DNA of 64,000 nucleotides, from IMG/VR virus record IMGVR_UViG_3300025645_000037, positions 1 to 64,000 of that record; one strand, 5' to 3'. This DNA is from a virus. This document shows positions 6,997 through 13,459 of the stretch, in pieces. Numbering within the stretch: position 1 is the first letter of the stretch; each line of letters opens with the position of its first letter. Under the pieces are notes generated by a model. It ran no database searches. It saw only the letters and a program-made list of their open reading frames with translations, and had not been told where the DNA came from. The position numbers and the translations under genes are program-made.

Positions 6997-7025
6997 TTGA
7001 CATACGTTAACAGACATGCTACAAT
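6997..7025 (+). promoter_or_regulatory. Early sigma70-type promoter, extended -10
   Basis: TTGACA (6997-7002), 17-bp spacer ending TGC, TACAAT (7020-7025), 32 bases before ATG 7058. It lies back to back with the late promoter at 6982. Confidence 0.7.
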
Positions 7026-7057
7026 AAGATAATTGCAACAATATAGAAATTAGTACA

Positions 7058-7591
7058 ATGGACAAATTTGCAGAACTTTGGCAACAACCTAGCTTTGAAA
7101 AAATAGCCGAATGGGTTAATATTAATTCCAATGTGTTCCTGTTAAACGCATTAGGAAACAATAGTAATTATCGATATTTGTATAACAGAATAGTCAACGA
7201 CTTTCGTATTGAAGTCACTTACCTCGAAGGACGCTGGAGCGAAGTAGTTTCGAACAATCATAGTGCCCCGTTTGGCAAACGGACCAACTGGGGCGGCAGA
7301 GTAAAAGATGCACCAAGGGGATATCCCGGATGGCGTTCAAGAATTGAATTTTGTATAACTCACAATCTTCCGGTTTTTGCAAAGGACCTTTTTCAAGGAA
7401 GTCGCATCCGGCTTGGCACAGGAAGTGGCGGCGGCAACAACCGGTTTGGGTACAGCACTGAGTTTTTTGCCGATGACTGGCCTAAATTAGTCGAACGAAT
7501 AGAAATTCAAAAGACTCATTCTATTATGTCCGATATTCCTTTCAACCCGAAAATAACATTCGGACAACCTAGATATTTTGCAACTTTCTAG
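7058..7591 (+). CDS. Paralog B: hypothetical protein sharing the 71-bp block
   Basis: 177 aa. It aligns over its full length with the C-terminal two thirds of the product of 6085 (WVNINSNVFLL against WIEMNPEFFIN, the shared central block, GTGSGGG, and FADDWPKLV against FEDDWPGLA) but lacks the N-terminal degenerate finger. It has its own early promoter. No known family recognised. RBS is poor: no clear Shine-Dalgarno lies before ATG 7058. Confidence 0.6.
   Translation: MDKFAELWQQPSFEKIAEWVNINSNVFLLNALGNNSNYRYLYNRIVNDFRIEVTYLEGRWSEVVSNNHSAPFGKRTNWGGRVKDAPRGYPGWRSRIEFCITHNLPVFAKDLFQGSRIRLGTGSGGGNNRFGYSTEFFADDWPKLVERIEIQKTHSIMSDIPFNPKITFGQPRYFATF
7264..7334 (+). repeat. 71-bp block, copy 2 (identical to 6477-6547)
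   Basis: Second copy of the block, 716 bases after the end of copy 1. Sequences immediately outside it (6548 onward against 7335 onward) no longer match, so the edges of identity are sharp. Confidence 0.95.
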
Positions 7592-7620
7592 TTGACACGC
7601 TAATAGTAATATGCTACACA
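7592..7620 (+). promoter_or_regulatory. Early sigma70-type promoter, extended -10
   Basis: TTGACA (7592-7597), 17-bp spacer ending TGC, TACACA (7615-7620), 31 bases before ATG 7652. It overlaps the last base of the previous stop codon by abutment, showing tight packing. Confidence 0.6.
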
Positions 7621-7651
7621 TTAGTAACACAACAAAAGAAAGAATCATAAG

Positions 7652-8053
7652 ATGGTTAATCGATACGGATACATTACAGGATGGGCAATTGCGTCACTAG
7701 CATGTGCTAGCTTTTTCTATGCAGGCACACTGTATGAAGCGTATAATGCGCCTAAGCCGTGCATATCTAACTTTCATTCACTATCACATCCTTGGTTTGC
7801 TAGATCTCATCAAGAACAGTTAGAAGACACAGAAGTTCGAACTTGGTTTAAAGGCACAGCAGACGAAGTGGAACAAAGTGGTCGAGACTACCTCTTTACA
7901 CTTCTAAATTATGTTTCTGATGATGGCAGAGAAAATCCTTTCGGTGAAGTCCTCAAAGGCGAACGCACTAAAAAAGAGTACTACGTTCCGAAAGGATGTG
8001 TTGTTACTGACTCGGACTCGTGGAACGGTCCTACACTATGGAGAAGGAAATGA
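7652..8053 (+). CDS. Membrane-anchored or exported hypothetical protein
   Basis: 133 aa. An N-terminal hydrophobic segment (residues about 7-25, GWAIASLACASFFYAG) is either an uncleaved anchor or a signal sequence; the rest is polar with two cysteines (C37 and one near residue 117) that would lie outside the cytoplasm. RBS GAAAGAA. The stop overlaps the next start as ATGA at 8050. No family recognised. Confidence 0.6.
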   Translation: MVNRYGYITGWAIASLACASFFYAGTLYEAYNAPKPCISNFHSLSHPWFARSHQEQLEDTEVRTWFKGTADEVEQSGRDYLFTLLNYVSDDGRENPFGEVLKGERTKKEYYVPKGCVVTDSDSWNGPTLWRRK

Positions 8054-8433
8054 TTAGAGATATTATGTTAGGTGCAGCCGAATTGCTGTTTTACTTGCTT
8101 GATGGAGAAATGCTTGTTAACACCTTTTGGGTTTTTCCTTATGTACTTGTAGGCACACTTATTATAGCCGGTCCAATGACATTTTTTGATAAACTTAGAA
8201 AATATCAAAAATGGGGTCCAGCGATGTTTATTATCACCTTTTTCCCGAGCTTGTTTTTTATTATAGGACCGCCGACTGTGCAAACACAAATGATGCAAGA
8301 GTGCCGTGTGTTTGAGCAAAGCATCACCGGCGATCTGGCAGAGGCAAGAGTTATGAGCTTCAAAGAATGCCGTCACAAGGACAACTACTACGGCGATTTT
8401 GGTGAATGGAAAGTACAAGGAATAACGCAATGA
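8050..8433 (+). CDS. Two-helix inner-membrane protein
   Basis: 127 aa from ATG 8050, chosen for the ATGA overlap and the GGAG 6 bases upstream; longer in-frame starts at 8020 and 8038 overlap the previous gene more. Two hydrophobic helices (about TFWVFPYVLVGTLIIAG and AMFIITFFPSLFFIIG) are joined by a short basic loop. The C-terminal part has two cysteines. It is coupled to the exported protein before it and the 75-aa gene after it, suggesting a membrane-acting unit. Confidence 0.6.
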   Translation: MIRDIMLGAAELLFYLLDGEMLVNTFWVFPYVLVGTLIIAGPMTFFDKLRKYQKWGPAMFIITFFPSLFFIIGPPTVQTQMMQECRVFEQSITGDLAEARVMSFKECRHKDNYYGDFGEWKVQGITQ

Positions 8434-8657
8434 GTGTTAGTAAATTTGATAAATGGTTTGAATCAAACCAAGACAAACTTACAAAGATGCTAAATCATGA
8501 CAACTACGAATTGTTGTACGTTGCATGGCAAGCTGGATATTCAGCAGGCTGCGACAGCATGGGAGATGTATTAAGTGCACTGTCTTGGGAACACAATCCC
8601 GACAGGTCCGGCGGGCAATTTACTGACGAAGAAATCAATCGCCACCAGAAGCGATAG
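8430..8657 (+). CDS. Hypothetical protein, 75 aa
   Basis: Starts at 8430 (MSVSKFDKWFESN) by ATGA overlap. The segment YELLYVAWQAGYSAGCDSM is typical of short phage proteins that carry a helical W-x-A-G-x-x-A/S-G motif (seen in many tailed-phage early genes). No catalytic residues evident. Function unknown. Confidence 0.6.
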   Translation: MSVSKFDKWFESNQDKLTKMLNHDNYELLYVAWQAGYSAGCDSMGDVLSALSWEHNPDRSGGQFTDEEINRHQKR

Positions 8658-8671
8658 CAAAGGGTAATAAA

Positions 8672-9046
8672 ATGAAATGGTATCTTTTCCTCGATGACAT
8701 TAGAACACTAGACCAAGCAAAGGTTTCGTATGAAAAGGACGAACTACTGATCATTGCTCGCAATATGGATGATGCTATTTTCTATGTTACTCGTTACGGC
8801 ATTCCGCAGGTTGTACATTTCGACCACGATCTTGCTGAAGAGCATTACGTACAAGGCCATGGCGACAAGACAGGCTACGACTTTGCTCGCTGGCTGTGTG
8901 ATCATATTCTTGATAATGATCTTGACTTTCCTAAGGATTTCCACTATACTGTACATAGTATGAACCCAGTTGGTAAAGAAAAGATTATCAGCTATATGAA
9001 TAATTTTATGAAACACTTAAAAGAAGAGAGACGGAAACAGAAATGA
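8672..9046 (+). CDS. Cyclic-phosphate processing receiver-like domain protein (cREC)
   Basis: 124 aa. LFLDDIR at the N-terminus, a middle FDHDLAEEH, GYDFARWLCDHI, and a C-terminal VHSMNPVGKEKI reproduce the signature of the cREC family (receiver-fold domain predicted to process cyclic phosphates on nucleotides or RNA ends). The acidic residues D8, D9, D50 and D52 form a plausible metal site. In bacteria the family is linked to RNA repair and conflict systems; the role in phage is inferred. RBS AAAGGGT is present. ATGA couples it to the next gene. Confidence 0.75.
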   Translation: MKWYLFLDDIRTLDQAKVSYEKDELLIIARNMDDAIFYVTRYGIPQVVHFDHDLAEEHYVQGHGDKTGYDFARWLCDHILDNDLDFPKDFHYTVHSMNPVGKEKIISYMNNFMKHLKEERRKQK

Positions 9047-9273
9047 AACTTGATAAAAATCTTATCGAAGTACTAGAAATGATGTTGACGCGCATTGAAG
9101 AAAAAGGCAACGGCTCATTTGGTATTCCTGGCGATCTTGCACCGCGAGATCAACTTTCACAAGAAGAACTCAACAAGCTGGAAGATGCTGGATTTGTTTG
9201 GCACGACAGTGTTTATGAAGGCGGTGGCTGGCTGCTAGATCTGCTCGAACAAGAAAGCATTAACAAAACATGA
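9043..9273 (+). CDS. Hypothetical protein, 76 aa
   Basis: 76 aa, helical N-terminus (LDKNLIEVLEMMLTRIEE) followed by a loop with GFVWHDSVYEGGGWLLDLL. Coupled on both sides by ATGA overlaps (9043 and 9270), so it shares the transcript of the cREC gene. The layout resembles a small single-domain regulator or enzyme partner, but no family is recognised. Confidence 0.6.
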   Translation: MKLDKNLIEVLEMMLTRIEEKGNGSFGIPGDLAPRDQLSQEELNKLEDAGFVWHDSVYEGGGWLLDLLEQESINKT

Positions 9274-9488
9274 AGATTAAAAAATTGATTAAACAGCTTA
9301 AAAAGCTTGAAAAAGAAAATGGCAATGTTCCAGTTTACGTCTGGGCAGACCATGGTCAGATGTGTCTTGCCGCAGGCGGTCCGGTGATGAGATATGTAGA
9401 CGAAGATGGAGAAGAAATTGCAGACGAAGACATCGGAGAGTACGATGCAAATGACCTTTGCAGAGCTGTGGTAATTGACGGAGTATAA
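9270..9488 (+). CDS. Hypothetical acidic protein, 72 aa
   Basis: 72 aa. KIKKLIKQLKKLEKENGNVPV at the N-terminus followed by YVWADHG and a C-terminal AVVIDGV strand is a pattern seen in many small phage proteins (basic helix, then strand, acidic loop, strand). The acidic loop DEDGEEIADEDIGEYD is conspicuous. ATGA coupling fixes the start. Function unknown. Confidence 0.6.
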   Translation: MKIKKLIKQLKKLEKENGNVPVYVWADHGQMCLAAGGPVMRYVDEDGEEIADEDIGEYDANDLCRAVVIDGV

Positions 9489-9491
9489 AAT

Positions 9492-9740
9492 ATGAAAACT
9501 CTTAAACTATATAGACGAGCAGGCTGGTGGATCGATATGCTCAAAGACAGCTCGCCGAAAATGTATGAAATCGAACGTGAACTGGTATATACATGCTTGG
9601 GCGAATTCGAACATGCTCTTGGACATGTTTTGATGTGCGAGTTCGGAACGTGGAAACTACGCGGAATGTGTGAGATTGACAGCTTTGAAGAAATTCCACA
9701 TCATCCTGAAACATTTCCAATTGACTCCGACGACCGATAA
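9492..9740 (+). CDS. Hypothetical protein, 82 aa
   Basis: 82 aa beginning MKTLKLYRRAGWWIDMLKDS. Two cysteines and a GTWKLRGM stretch, no membrane segment. Three bases separate it from the previous stop. No family recognised. It ends the cREC transcript before the promoter at 9771. Confidence 0.55.
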   Translation: MKTLKLYRRAGWWIDMLKDSSPKMYEIERELVYTCLGEFEHALGHVLMCEFGTWKLRGMCEIDSFEEIPHHPETFPIDSDDR

Positions 9741-9770
9741 TGCCGGCCTGGTAATAACTACAATTGCTTC

Positions 9771-9799
9771 TTGCTTTCTGATTGCTCCGGCGCTATAGT
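9771..9799 (+). promoter_or_regulatory. Probable early promoter with weak -35
   Basis: TTGCTT (9771-9776), 17-bp spacer, TATAGT (9794-9799), in an 88-base gap before the gene at 9829. The -10 equals that at 10588. Weaker than the TTGACA promoters. Confidence 0.45.
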
Positions 9800-9828
9800 A
9801 AGTTATAAGAAATATATTGGAAGAGACA

Positions 9829-10164
9829 ATGGCAACAATGGTTTTAAAATTATGTGCATGTTGTGGCAAAGGTCACGAAGTTCGCCGAGCTGACTTAGAT
9901 CGAGGCTGGGGTAAATTCTGTAGCAAAAGATGCAAAGCTATTGCACAAGAGAAGAAAAACGGACAACATGCTGCATATCTTAACGGCAAAGGTGTAAGCA
10001 ATTTGCATCCAGAGCGTATGAAGAAAATTCGTCGCGAAGGTAAAGTTTGGATGAACAGTCGAACCGGTGAAGAATGCGATCCTTTTGATGATGAAGGCTA
10101 CTTGCATGATTTTAACGACGACACACATCCGTTTAGTTCAGAAGGATTAGGACAGTGGGAATGA
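9829..10164 (+). CDS. Small zinc-finger (treble-clef-like) protein
   Basis: 111 aa from ATG 9829 (RBS GGAAGAGA). CxxC near residues 9-12 (CACCGKGHEV) and CxxxC near 30-34 (FCSKRCKA) form a likely zinc site of the type found in HNH/NUMOD-associated and Fpg-like fingers. The rest is polar and acidic at the end. It may bind nucleic acid; no nuclease motif was found. ATGA links it to the next gene. Confidence 0.6.
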   Translation: MATMVLKLCACCGKGHEVRRADLDRGWGKFCSKRCKAIAQEKKNGQHAAYLNGKGVSNLHPERMKKIRREGKVWMNSRTGEECDPFDDEGYLHDFNDDTHPFSSEGLGQWE

Positions 10165-10568
10165 AACTAGTTGATAAATTAAAAGCTACTTTGACAGAGC
10201 TCGACCAAGCTAAGGTTAAAGGCCTTGAAGCTCAGCACCTTGCTGACATGGCCAAGATTCGTAAAGAACGCAAAAAAATACAAGATACCCTTAATAAATG
10301 GCAAACTAATATAGTCACTGATATTGAAAGCGGAAAAATACCGTATATTAAAATCAGTGACTATAACTTAAAATCTTGGATACATGCTGCAATCAAAGGT
10401 AACGCTAAACACCAAGAGTTGTGGCAGGAATTTGTATCATTTTGGGACAACGAACAATTAACGGTTTCGACTACACATCAGCACGACGGTGTAGGAATAA
10501 AAGATTGGATCGAGTTAACTGTTAAACCTTACGGATCTGGCTTCCGACATAGAGGGATTAAAAGTTGA
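10161..10568 (+). CDS. Hypothetical protein with N-terminal coiled coil
   Basis: 135 aa from ATG 10161 (ATGA overlap). Residues about 1-50 form a Lys/Glu-rich helix (LADMAKIRKERKKIQDTL), followed by a mixed domain with several Trp and His residues. No family recognised. Its last codons overlap the -35 of the next promoter at 10565. Confidence 0.6.
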   Translation: MKLVDKLKATLTELDQAKVKGLEAQHLADMAKIRKERKKIQDTLNKWQTNIVTDIESGKIPYIKISDYNLKSWIHAAIKGNAKHQELWQEFVSFWDNEQLTVSTTHQHDGVGIKDWIELTVKPYGSGFRHRGIKS

Positions 10569-10593
10569 CATTGTTGTCTAGTTAGCATATAGT
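10565..10593 (+). promoter_or_regulatory. Early sigma70-type promoter
   Basis: TTGACA (10565-10570), 17-bp spacer, TATAGT (10588-10593), 25 bases before ATG 10618. The -35 overlaps the stop codon of the previous gene. Confidence 0.7.
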
Positions 10594-10617
10594 AAACTTA
10601 CAAATAGGAGACAGTAC

Positions 10618-10803
10618 ATGATACGTTGGTATGATTACATTGCAGCAGCAATTGTTGCACACGCACTTTTTACAGTCACAACAGGAATGTTCATCGAAGA
10701 GATTTGGTGGAAAGTTGTATTAAACGCACTTGCAATTCCAGGCTGGATGATTATCTGGGATGATTACTATACTAAATTTAGAATCAGTCAGGAAACAAAA
10801 TGA
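10618..10803 (+). CDS. Small two-helix membrane protein
   Basis: 61 aa with two hydrophobic segments (about residues 8-22, IAAAIVAHALFTVTTG, and 32-46, VVLNALAIPGWMIIW) and a charged C-terminus. RBS TAGGAGAC. ATGA at 10800 couples it to the next gene. Function unknown. Confidence 0.6.
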   Translation: MIRWYDYIAAAIVAHALFTVTTGMFIEEIWWKVVLNALAIPGWMIIWDDYYTKFRISQETK

Positions 10804-11171
10804 AAATGTATATTGCAGTTCTAGACCAAGTACCGGATCATATGGTACCTGTTCTTGTTGCACATTCAGTGCTAGGTGCACACAAACATTTTATCGCTGT
10901 AAACAAACTTGAAGATATCTTTGACCAAGGCACATACAAATTTCCTGAATACATAGATTGGTTTACAAACAATTTTAAGAAATGCGTTGTTCAAGTAAAC
11001 CAGAAGGAATTTGACAAGGTGTGTAGTATAAATAATGCGTACATAGGTTACGAAAGTACTGTATTAGAGGGCAATCCAAGTTGCGCAATTCCGTTAGTAA
11101 CAGAAGATGCAGTTAGACCTAATGTGCTTAAATTTGCAAAGTTATGGAAGCCAAAAGATGCACCACCTTAA
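10800..11171 (+). CDS. Hypothetical protein, aminoacyl-hydrolase-like start
   Basis: 123 aa. The opening MKMYIAVLDQVPDHMVPVLV and AHSVLGAHK look like the start of the Pth2-like (peptidyl-tRNA hydrolase II / DUF2000-type) fold seen in phage proteins, with the last third (NPSCAIPLVTEDAVRPNVLK) also in that style. I cannot confirm catalytic residues, so the call is tentative. Start fixed by ATGA with the membrane gene. Confidence 0.5.
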   Translation: MKMYIAVLDQVPDHMVPVLVAHSVLGAHKHFIAVNKLEDIFDQGTYKFPEYIDWFTNNFKKCVVQVNQKEFDKVCSINNAYIGYESTVLEGNPSCAIPLVTEDAVRPNVLKFAKLWKPKDAPP

Positions 11172-11180
11172 GAGACTAAG

Positions 11181-11600
11181 TTGCTAAGAAAATTATTTAA
11201 GCAGTTTAAGTATACACGATTAGAACGCGAATGGGATCAAGTTCTCAAAGATGGCGGTTACCGTAGTTGGGAGAATTATCTTTACCACAATGATCCGGGT
11301 TTAAATCCAGAAGGTCGAAACCTTGAAGAAATATTCTGTGGCTATCCTTACTACACAATTATCGATTCTAGTAAACTAGGAGTTACTCATGACAGCATGT
11401 GGGGACCTATTCATAATTGTGACAACGTAATAAATTGGTGTGAGAAACATTGCAGAAACAAGTTTAAACATTTCTGGCTGCCACACATAAAAGATTACAA
11501 AGATCAATATTCTCCAATTGGTACATTTGGAGTAGATAGATTAGCAATGGGATTCAAAGATGATCGAGACCTTATTTTGTTCATACTTATCTGGAGTTAA
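11181..11600 (+). CDS. Conserved small phage protein with C-terminal F-x-L-x-W motif
   Basis: 139 aa from a TTG start at 11181 with AGAGA before it. The pattern EREWDQVLKDGGYRSWENYL, then RNLEEIFCGYPYY, a cysteine pair (NWCEKHC) and the C-terminal MGFKDDRDLILFILIWS resembles proteins common in marine T4-like phages. The final F-K-D-D/E-x-D-x-x-L-F-x-L-x-W motif recurs in neighbours. Function unknown. Confidence 0.6.
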   Translation: MLRKLFKQFKYTRLEREWDQVLKDGGYRSWENYLYHNDPGLNPEGRNLEEIFCGYPYYTIIDSSKLGVTHDSMWGPIHNCDNVINWCEKHCRNKFKHFWLPHIKDYKDQYSPIGTFGVDRLAMGFKDDRDLILFILIWS

Positions 11601-11603
11601 CGT

Positions 11604-11927
11604 ATGATGCAGATCCGTCCGATTGTTAAATCCTATCCAATTTTTAAATCAAGACGATCCAGAATTTGGAAGGGTTGGACATCAGAGGTTATTATGAAAA
11701 AAGTACATTACCAACATTTTATTAAATTAGACAATAGAAAAAAGAAACAAAAAGTCAGTGATGTGACCGCAGCTGGATATAGTTGCATTAAAATATCTCT
11801 AACTGATCTAATTAAAGCTAAGGTCTGGTGCCGAAAGAACCTCAAAGAAGGCGCATGGGTCAATCTAAACTCTCGGTTCTATTTTGCGTATAACAAAGAC
11901 GCTACAAAATTTACAATGTGCATATGA
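11604..11927 (+). CDS. Basic hypothetical protein
   Basis: 107 aa, strongly basic in the first half (SRRSRIWKGW, DNRKKKQK). The start is uncertain: ATG 11604 gives 107 aa with no clear RBS, while ATG 11694 has GAGG upstream and gives 77 aa. The end (YFAYNKDATKFTMCI) is a weak version of the F-x-D-A-x-x-F C-terminal motif. ATGA couples it to the next gene. Confidence 0.5.
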   Translation: MMQIRPIVKSYPIFKSRRSRIWKGWTSEVIMKKVHYQHFIKLDNRKKKQKVSDVTAAGYSCIKISLTDLIKAKVWCRKNLKEGAWVNLNSRFYFAYNKDATKFTMCI

Positions 11928-12181
11928 CTTATATTGTAAAGATGTATGAGATCGACGGACCTTTTCAGCGAGCTCACCACGCAGTTGTTAAATCATTAGG
12001 CGGTGCTAACCATTTAGCAAAACAACCTAACCATTGGACAACAATGGAGATACAATGGAAGAAGCTACACAAGGCTAAAATTCTCGGAGGCGTGTCGGAA
12101 AGTAATAACCAACCACGATGGCACTCGATTGAATTTGAATCAGAAGCGGCCTTTACTGTATTCTTGTTAAAATGGTCATGA
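11924..12181 (+). CDS. Small protein with C-terminal FTVFLLKW motif
   Basis: 85 aa from ATG 11924 (ATGA overlap; a GTG at 11918 is possible). The product ends FESEAAFTVFLLKWS, the clearest match to the C-terminal motif shared by genes here. The middle is rich in His and Trp. Function unknown. Confidence 0.55.
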   Translation: MTYIVKMYEIDGPFQRAHHAVVKSLGGANHLAKQPNHWTTMEIQWKKLHKAKILGGVSESNNQPRWHSIEFESEAAFTVFLLKWS

Positions 12182-12435
12182 AAATTGAGTTTGGATATTT
12201 CCCCGAAAGTGAGCAACCGTACGAGTACGAAGAAAACAAATGGGAAATGATAACAGAACCAGAAAGATATTATGTTTCAATCCGAGCTGAAGAAATGTGC
12301 GATCACATAACTATAGAAAACATATATCAAGTCTGTTGCGGTCAGGGAATTTATGCAGTACACACTGACAGAGATTTACTAGTGTATTTTCGATCTGACA
12401 AGGAAAAAACTTGGTTTAGTTTAATGTTTGCATAA
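12178..12435 (+). CDS. Small acidic protein with diverged C-terminal motif
   Basis: 85 aa from ATG 12178 (ATGA overlap; ATG 12172 would overlap 10 bases). Acidic first half (PESEQPYEYEENKWE). The end (YFRSDKEKTWFSLMFA) is a diverged form of the F-x-S-D/E-x-x-x-F-x-L motif. Likely a paralog of the preceding gene. Confidence 0.55.
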   Translation: MKIEFGYFPESEQPYEYEENKWEMITEPERYYVSIRAEEMCDHITIENIYQVCCGQGIYAVHTDRDLLVYFRSDKEKTWFSLMFA

Positions 12436-12443
12436 GTACGTGT

Positions 12444-12731
12444 ATGCGAGTAAGAATTATTAGCACCAACTTAGACGAGTCTCGAGATTCTAATGTAAGA
12501 TATTCAGTATACCTAACACACATGTTTAAGATGGAACGCAGGGCAGAAAAAGCTGTTGCGTGGATGTGTGCACAAGGACACGATGCTATGATAGAACATG
12601 TTCACCGCACTTGGATACAAATAATAATAGACAACGCACCCGAGAATCTTAGCACATTCTTGGTGTTATCTTCTGGCCAATGGATTGATCCTTGCTGGGA
12701 GACAGAACTAGTATTTACAGACCTAGACTAG
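12444..12731 (+). CDS. Hypothetical protein, 95 aa
   Basis: 95 aa beginning MRVRIISTNLDESRD. Contains two cysteines and several Trp residues; no membrane segment. RBS is weak. It is the last plus-strand gene of the early block and is followed by a long hairpin. No family recognised, and the C-terminal motif of its neighbours is absent (it ends ELVFTDLD). Confidence 0.5.
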   Translation: MRVRIISTNLDESRDSNVRYSVYLTHMFKMERRAEKAVAWMCAQGHDAMIEHVHRTWIQIIIDNAPENLSTFLVLSSGQWIDPCWETELVFTDLD

Positions 12732-12754
12732 ATAATAAAGAACCATCTTTTTCT

Positions 12755-12820
12755 AAACCTTAACGACAGGTAGTTTCCGCCACGTTAAAACCTACCTGTC
12801 GTGCAGGTTTGTTAATTTTT
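12755..12820. terminator. Long hairpin between convergent gene blocks
   Basis: An 11-bp perfect stem ACGACAGGTAG (12763-12773) / CTACCTGTCGT (12792-12802) is extended by AAACCT (12755-12760) / AGGTTT (12805-12810) across a 2x2 mismatch; the loop is 18 bases. A T run follows at 12815-12821. It separates the + block (ends 12731) from the - block (ends 12881), so a terminator is most likely; a structured small RNA is possible. The remaining bases to 12880 hold nothing else clear. Confidence 0.65.
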
Positions 12821-12880
12821 TTATCTATATATGCGTAACGCATAATGATACTAGAGAAGCAAAATTTAGAAGTGTGCTTG

Positions 12881-13195
12881 CTAAAAAGGCCTAAAAAGAA
12901 TAGACTTATCTTTTTGTAATTTTCTTATCACTGCTTCTTTAAATGAAATTTTATTATCTACTGCACGGGTTGAGAAAGCTCGAGGAATGTCTCTACAGGA
13001 TAACAGCCATATTGTTTCATCTTTTTCATCTTTAAAATAAAACACCCTATACGCATAGGCAAACGGACCTCTTAATTGAGTAAAATGTACCTTCTCTACA
13101 ATCTTAAGTAGATTGTAGTAACTATTGTGATCGACGGTTGTGCTAATATAATACAGGTTTACAATTTTTCGTTCTACAAACATTCTCTTTCCCAT
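12881..13195 (-). CDS. Hypothetical protein, 104 aa
   Basis: 104 aa from ATG 13195 (MGKRMFVERK); the ATG at 13183 is an alternative with a 10-base instead of 22-base overlap with the upstream gene. Basic at both ends, beta-rich middle (AYAYRVFYFKDEKDETIWLL). The FKDEKDETIWLL stretch is faintly like the C-terminal motif family but internal. Function unknown. Confidence 0.5.
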   Translation of the reverse strand: MGKRMFVERKIVNLYYISTTVDHNSYYNLLKIVEKVHFTQLRGPFAYAYRVFYFKDEKDETIWLLSCRDIPRAFSTRAVDNKISFKEAVIRKLQKDKSILFRPF

Positions 13196-13434
13196 ACTAC
13201 AGTTATAAGGTCGGTTACGTCTCCGGGATATAACATCATAAAAGCAGTAAATGCACTTTTGCTATCGTGGGTTAATTGGTACTGCCATTTCCACCGTGCA
13301 TGACATTCGGGCATTTCTTCTACATCGAAGCCGAAATTGCTGAGCAGTAAGATTGTTTGAATGACACTAATTAAAGGATGAAGACGGGTATCGACTTCGA
13401 TGTGCCAGGTAGGTTTTATTTTACTTAATGGCAT
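13174..13434 (-). CDS. Hypothetical protein related to the FxxFLLKW set
   Basis: 86 aa. The segment KWQYQLTHDSKSAFTAFMML (residues about 49-68) matches the C-terminal motif of the small early proteins on the other strand (for example FESEAAFTVFLLKW), here followed by 18 more residues. It has its own promoter with an inverted repeat in the spacer (13466-13485). Function unknown. Confidence 0.55.
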   Translation of the reverse strand: MPLSKIKPTWHIEVDTRLHPLISVIQTILLLSNFGFDVEEMPECHARWKWQYQLTHDSKSAFTAFMMLYPGDVTDLITVVWERECL

Positions 13435-13459
13435 CTACATATCCTCAGCTTGTTAGCAC

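Noticed and set aside
12831-12843. ATGCGTAA followed by CGCAT, a small palindrome downstream of the hairpin
   Set aside because: One or two extra copies of an 8-mer are expected by chance in 64 kb; no coding frame follows.
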